From Salinimicrobium sp050750585 (GTDB lineage Bacteria; Bacteroidota; Bacteroidia; Flavobacteriales; Flavobacteriaceae): a DNA stretch of 64,000 bases. Numbering within the stretch: position 1 is the first letter of the stretch; each line of letters begins with the position of its first letter. Shown here in pieces: positions 62,557-64,000 of the stretch. The notes under the pieces were generated by a model. It ran no database searches and was not told the DNA's origin. It saw only the letters and a program-made list of their open reading frames with translations. A program made the position numbers and the translations under genes. The DNA lies in assembly GCF_050750585.1 (NCBI RefSeq), contig NZ_JBOJLM010000014.1:1-64000 (forward strand), in the 5' to 3' direction.

Positions 62557-63354
62557 CAACAAAAGCACCCCCAGCCAGAAAATAGGAATAGCCTCCACCC
62601 AGAAAGCGGTAAAATAGCGGCTTCGGTGTTCTTTACTGGCCATTACAAAAAAGGCAGTTAGAAGACACATTACCACCAAAGCACTAAAAGAGGCCTTGGA
62701 ATTGGAAGTTTTCAAAAGATCTGTCACAATCACGATTACCAGCAACAGCAAACCCACAACTTTGGTCCTGGTAACCCCTATTCGCTGCGGAAGGGTTCCC
62801 AGCTGCTCCAGGTCATACTTTAAGTCCCTTATCTCGAACGGCAGGATCCAGACCAGCACCAACAAAAACCGCTGAAACATTTCGAGAAACAAGTCTCCAA
62901 AAATGGCATTTTTGACACCTATTCCGGGAAGCACTACGGTCACCCCGGCCCACACAATACCAATAATGAATATCTTAATGCCCGATATGCTTCTCAAATT
63001 TCTTCTTTTACTGAAGACAGGCAGGGCATAAAGTGCAGTTAGGGATCCTAAAATGGCACTTAGCAGCAGAATTTTGAAATCAATAAAAAAGGAAGAAATG
63101 AGCAACCCGGTAAAGCAAAAAAGAGAAAATATCTGAATGTTTTTGAGTCCGCGGGTGAGCGTTCGGTGATGCAGGCCGGCTACTGCGGCATACTTCACAA
63201 AATTGTATCCTGTTACTACCGCAAAAAAGATAAAAACCAGCAGACTGGAGTCAATTTGCCCTCCAAAATGCAGCACAGTTACAAGGCAAAGCGAAACCAC
63301 CGCTAAAGCCACGTGAATACTGCTATTAATATAGAAATCAAATATTTTTTTCAC
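62542..63354 (-). CDS. UbiA-like prenyltransferase-family membrane protein
   Basis: The 270-residue protein has about eight hydrophobic segments and resembles the UbiA superfamily. The second Asp motif is visible (EIRDLKYDLEQLGTLPQRIG), but the first (NDxxDxxxD) is replaced by YNFVKYA without acidic residues, so activity is doubtful or altered. Similar UbiA-like proteins are common in Flavobacteriia. An exact palindrome copy (62899-62913) encodes KNAIF on its strand. Confidence 0.8.
   Translation of the reverse strand: MKKIFDFYINSSIHVALAVVSLCLVTVLHFGGQIDSSLLVFIFFAVVTGYNFVKYAAVAGLHHRTLTRGLKNIQIFSLFCFTGLLISSFFIDFKILLLSAILGSLTALYALPVFSKRRNLRSISGIKIFIIGIVWAGVTVVLPGIGVKNAIFGDLFLEMFQRFLLVLVWILPFEIRDLKYDLEQLGTLPQRIGVTRTKVVGLLLLVIVIVTDLLKTSNSKASFSALVVMCLLTAFFVMASKEHRSRYFTAFWVEAIPIFWLGVLLLLRTF
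62899..62913. repeat. Iterated palindrome AAAAATGNCATTTTT, copy with central G
   Basis: An exact copy inside the UbiA-like gene. Flanks are CTCC and GACA, the latter shared with the copy at 61489. Confidence 0.7.
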
Positions 63355-63469
63355 AACTGTAAAGGCAACAGGCCAGAGCTTAAAAACTTTACCAATCTTG
63401 CTGTTTTAAATCACTAAAAATTAGGTTGAAAATGCTTATTTTCGCCCTTCAAAACACAACTTTTACTTG

Positions 63470-64000
63470 ATGAATACTTTTTCTTTTGCTACACGTCATA
63501 TAGGCCCACGGGAACATGATCTAAAGGATATGTTGGAGACTATTGGAGTTGATTCAATAGATCAACTAATCTACGAAACCCTGCCCGATGATATTCGCCT
63601 AAAAAAGGACCTTGAGCTTGCCCCGGCCATGAGCGAACATGAATATATTGCTCACAGCATCTCGCTGGCTGCCAAAAATAAGGTTTTCAGGACATATATT
63701 GGGCTTGGCTATCACCAATCCATCACCCCACCTGTAATTCAGCGTAACATTCTGGAGAATCCGGGTTGGTATACCGCCTACACTCCTTACCAGGCCGAGA
63801 TTGCCCAGGGAAGACTGGAAGCACTTTTGAACTTCCAAACTGTAATAGCCGATCTTACCGGAATGGAACTGGCTAATGCTTCTTTGCTTGATGAAGGTAC
63901 TGCCGCCGCCGAAGCTATGTCTTTGCTATATGAAGTGCGGGAAAGAGATCAAAAGAAAAATAATATCAATAAGTTCTTTGTTTCAGAACTTGTACTTCCG
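63470..64000 (+). CDS. gcvP: Glycine dehydrogenase (decarboxylating), 5' part
   Basis: The frame starts at ATG 63470 and stays open to the last base (177 codons), so the gene is cut by the window edge. The N terminus FATRHIGPREHDLKDMLETI and YIGLGYHQSITPPVIQRNIL, NPGWYTAYTPYQAEIAQGRL and TGMELANASLLDEGTAAAEA are diagnostic of the glycine cleavage system P protein, the PLP enzyme that decarboxylates glycine. The full protein should be about 950 residues, as in single-chain P proteins. Confidence 0.96.
   Translation, partial: MNTFSFATRHIGPREHDLKDMLETIGVDSIDQLIYETLPDDIRLKKDLELAPAMSEHEYIAHSISLAAKNKVFRTYIGLGYHQSITPPVIQRNILENPGWYTAYTPYQAEIAQGRLEALLNFQTVIADLTGMELANASLLDEGTAAAEAMSLLYEVRERDQKKNNINKFFVSELVLP

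Overview
This window is a chromosomal segment from a member of the Bacteroidota, almost certainly class Flavobacteriia (family Flavobacteriaceae; the Gramella/Salegentibacter/Salinimicrobium neighbourhood is my guess, not demonstrated). The evidence is SusC/SusD receptor pairs, type IX secretion (T9SS) cargo with a gliding-type C-terminal domain plus SprF and a PorE-like OmpA protein, Bacteroidota promoters (TTTG-N19-21-TAnnTTTG), near absence of Shine-Dalgarno sequences, low G+C, an Obg without its C-terminal extension, and a ribosomal L36 that has lost most zinc ligands. No rRNA, tRNA, CRISPR array, prophage or insertion sequence was seen.

Layout. 0-6.5 kb (minus strand): two amidinotransferase-fold hydrolases, citrate synthase, enolase and the small subunit of carbamoyl phosphate synthase; the last three each end in a clear rho-independent terminator. 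6.6-23.7 kb (minus): one continuous str-S10-spc-alpha block, rpsL to rplQ, 32 genes including fusA, secY, infA, rpmJ and rpoA, driven by a textbook promoter at 23754-23784 and ended by a terminator at 6568-6601. tuf, adk and map, often found inside such clusters, are absent. 24.2-30.0 kb (plus): a SusC/SusD nutrient-uptake operon with a third acidic surface lipoprotein and a terminator. 30.3-36.7 kb (plus): a second TonB-dependent receptor operon (small secreted protein, STN-domain receptor, DUF4249 lipoprotein, macroglobulin-like protein). 36.8-46.7 kb: housekeeping genes rlmB, rhomboid protease, rarA, then a tightly overlapping minus-strand run (radC, a deacetylase-like protein, a YjjG-type HAD phosphatase and three envelope proteins) and mpl for cell-wall recycling. 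47.1-54.7 kb (plus): a 1562-residue repeat-containing T9SS cargo adhesin, its SprF partner and an OmpA/PD40 protein, closed by a strong terminator. 54.9-64 kb: a DUF4136 lipoprotein, obgE, an in-frame hypoxanthine phosphoribosyltransferase/adenylate kinase fusion, divergent purK-purE, an M3 peptidase, an ECF-type sigma factor with a small Cys-rich partner, a UbiA-like membrane protein and the start of gcvP, which runs off the window.

How the parts work together. The two receptor operons move large nutrients across the outer membrane with TonB energy. The adhesin-SprF-OmpA trio is a self-contained unit for exporting and anchoring a surface protein through the T9SS. purK, purE and hpt-adk, arranged divergently from one 130-bp promoter region, join purine synthesis to purine salvage.

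The observations most worth checking are: (1) a 15-bp odd-length palindrome, AAAAATGNCATTTTT, present six times exactly and three times with one mismatch, inside genes and between them, and forming the core of the carA terminator; (2) a perfect 246-bp in-frame tandem duplication inside sprF; (3) a roughly 170-residue repeat unit in the adhesin built around an undescribed-looking EIRKFYL-type module; (4) a hairpin-rich 159-bp leader between rpsJ and rplC inside the ribosomal operon; and (5) the hpt-adk fusion with a revised start.
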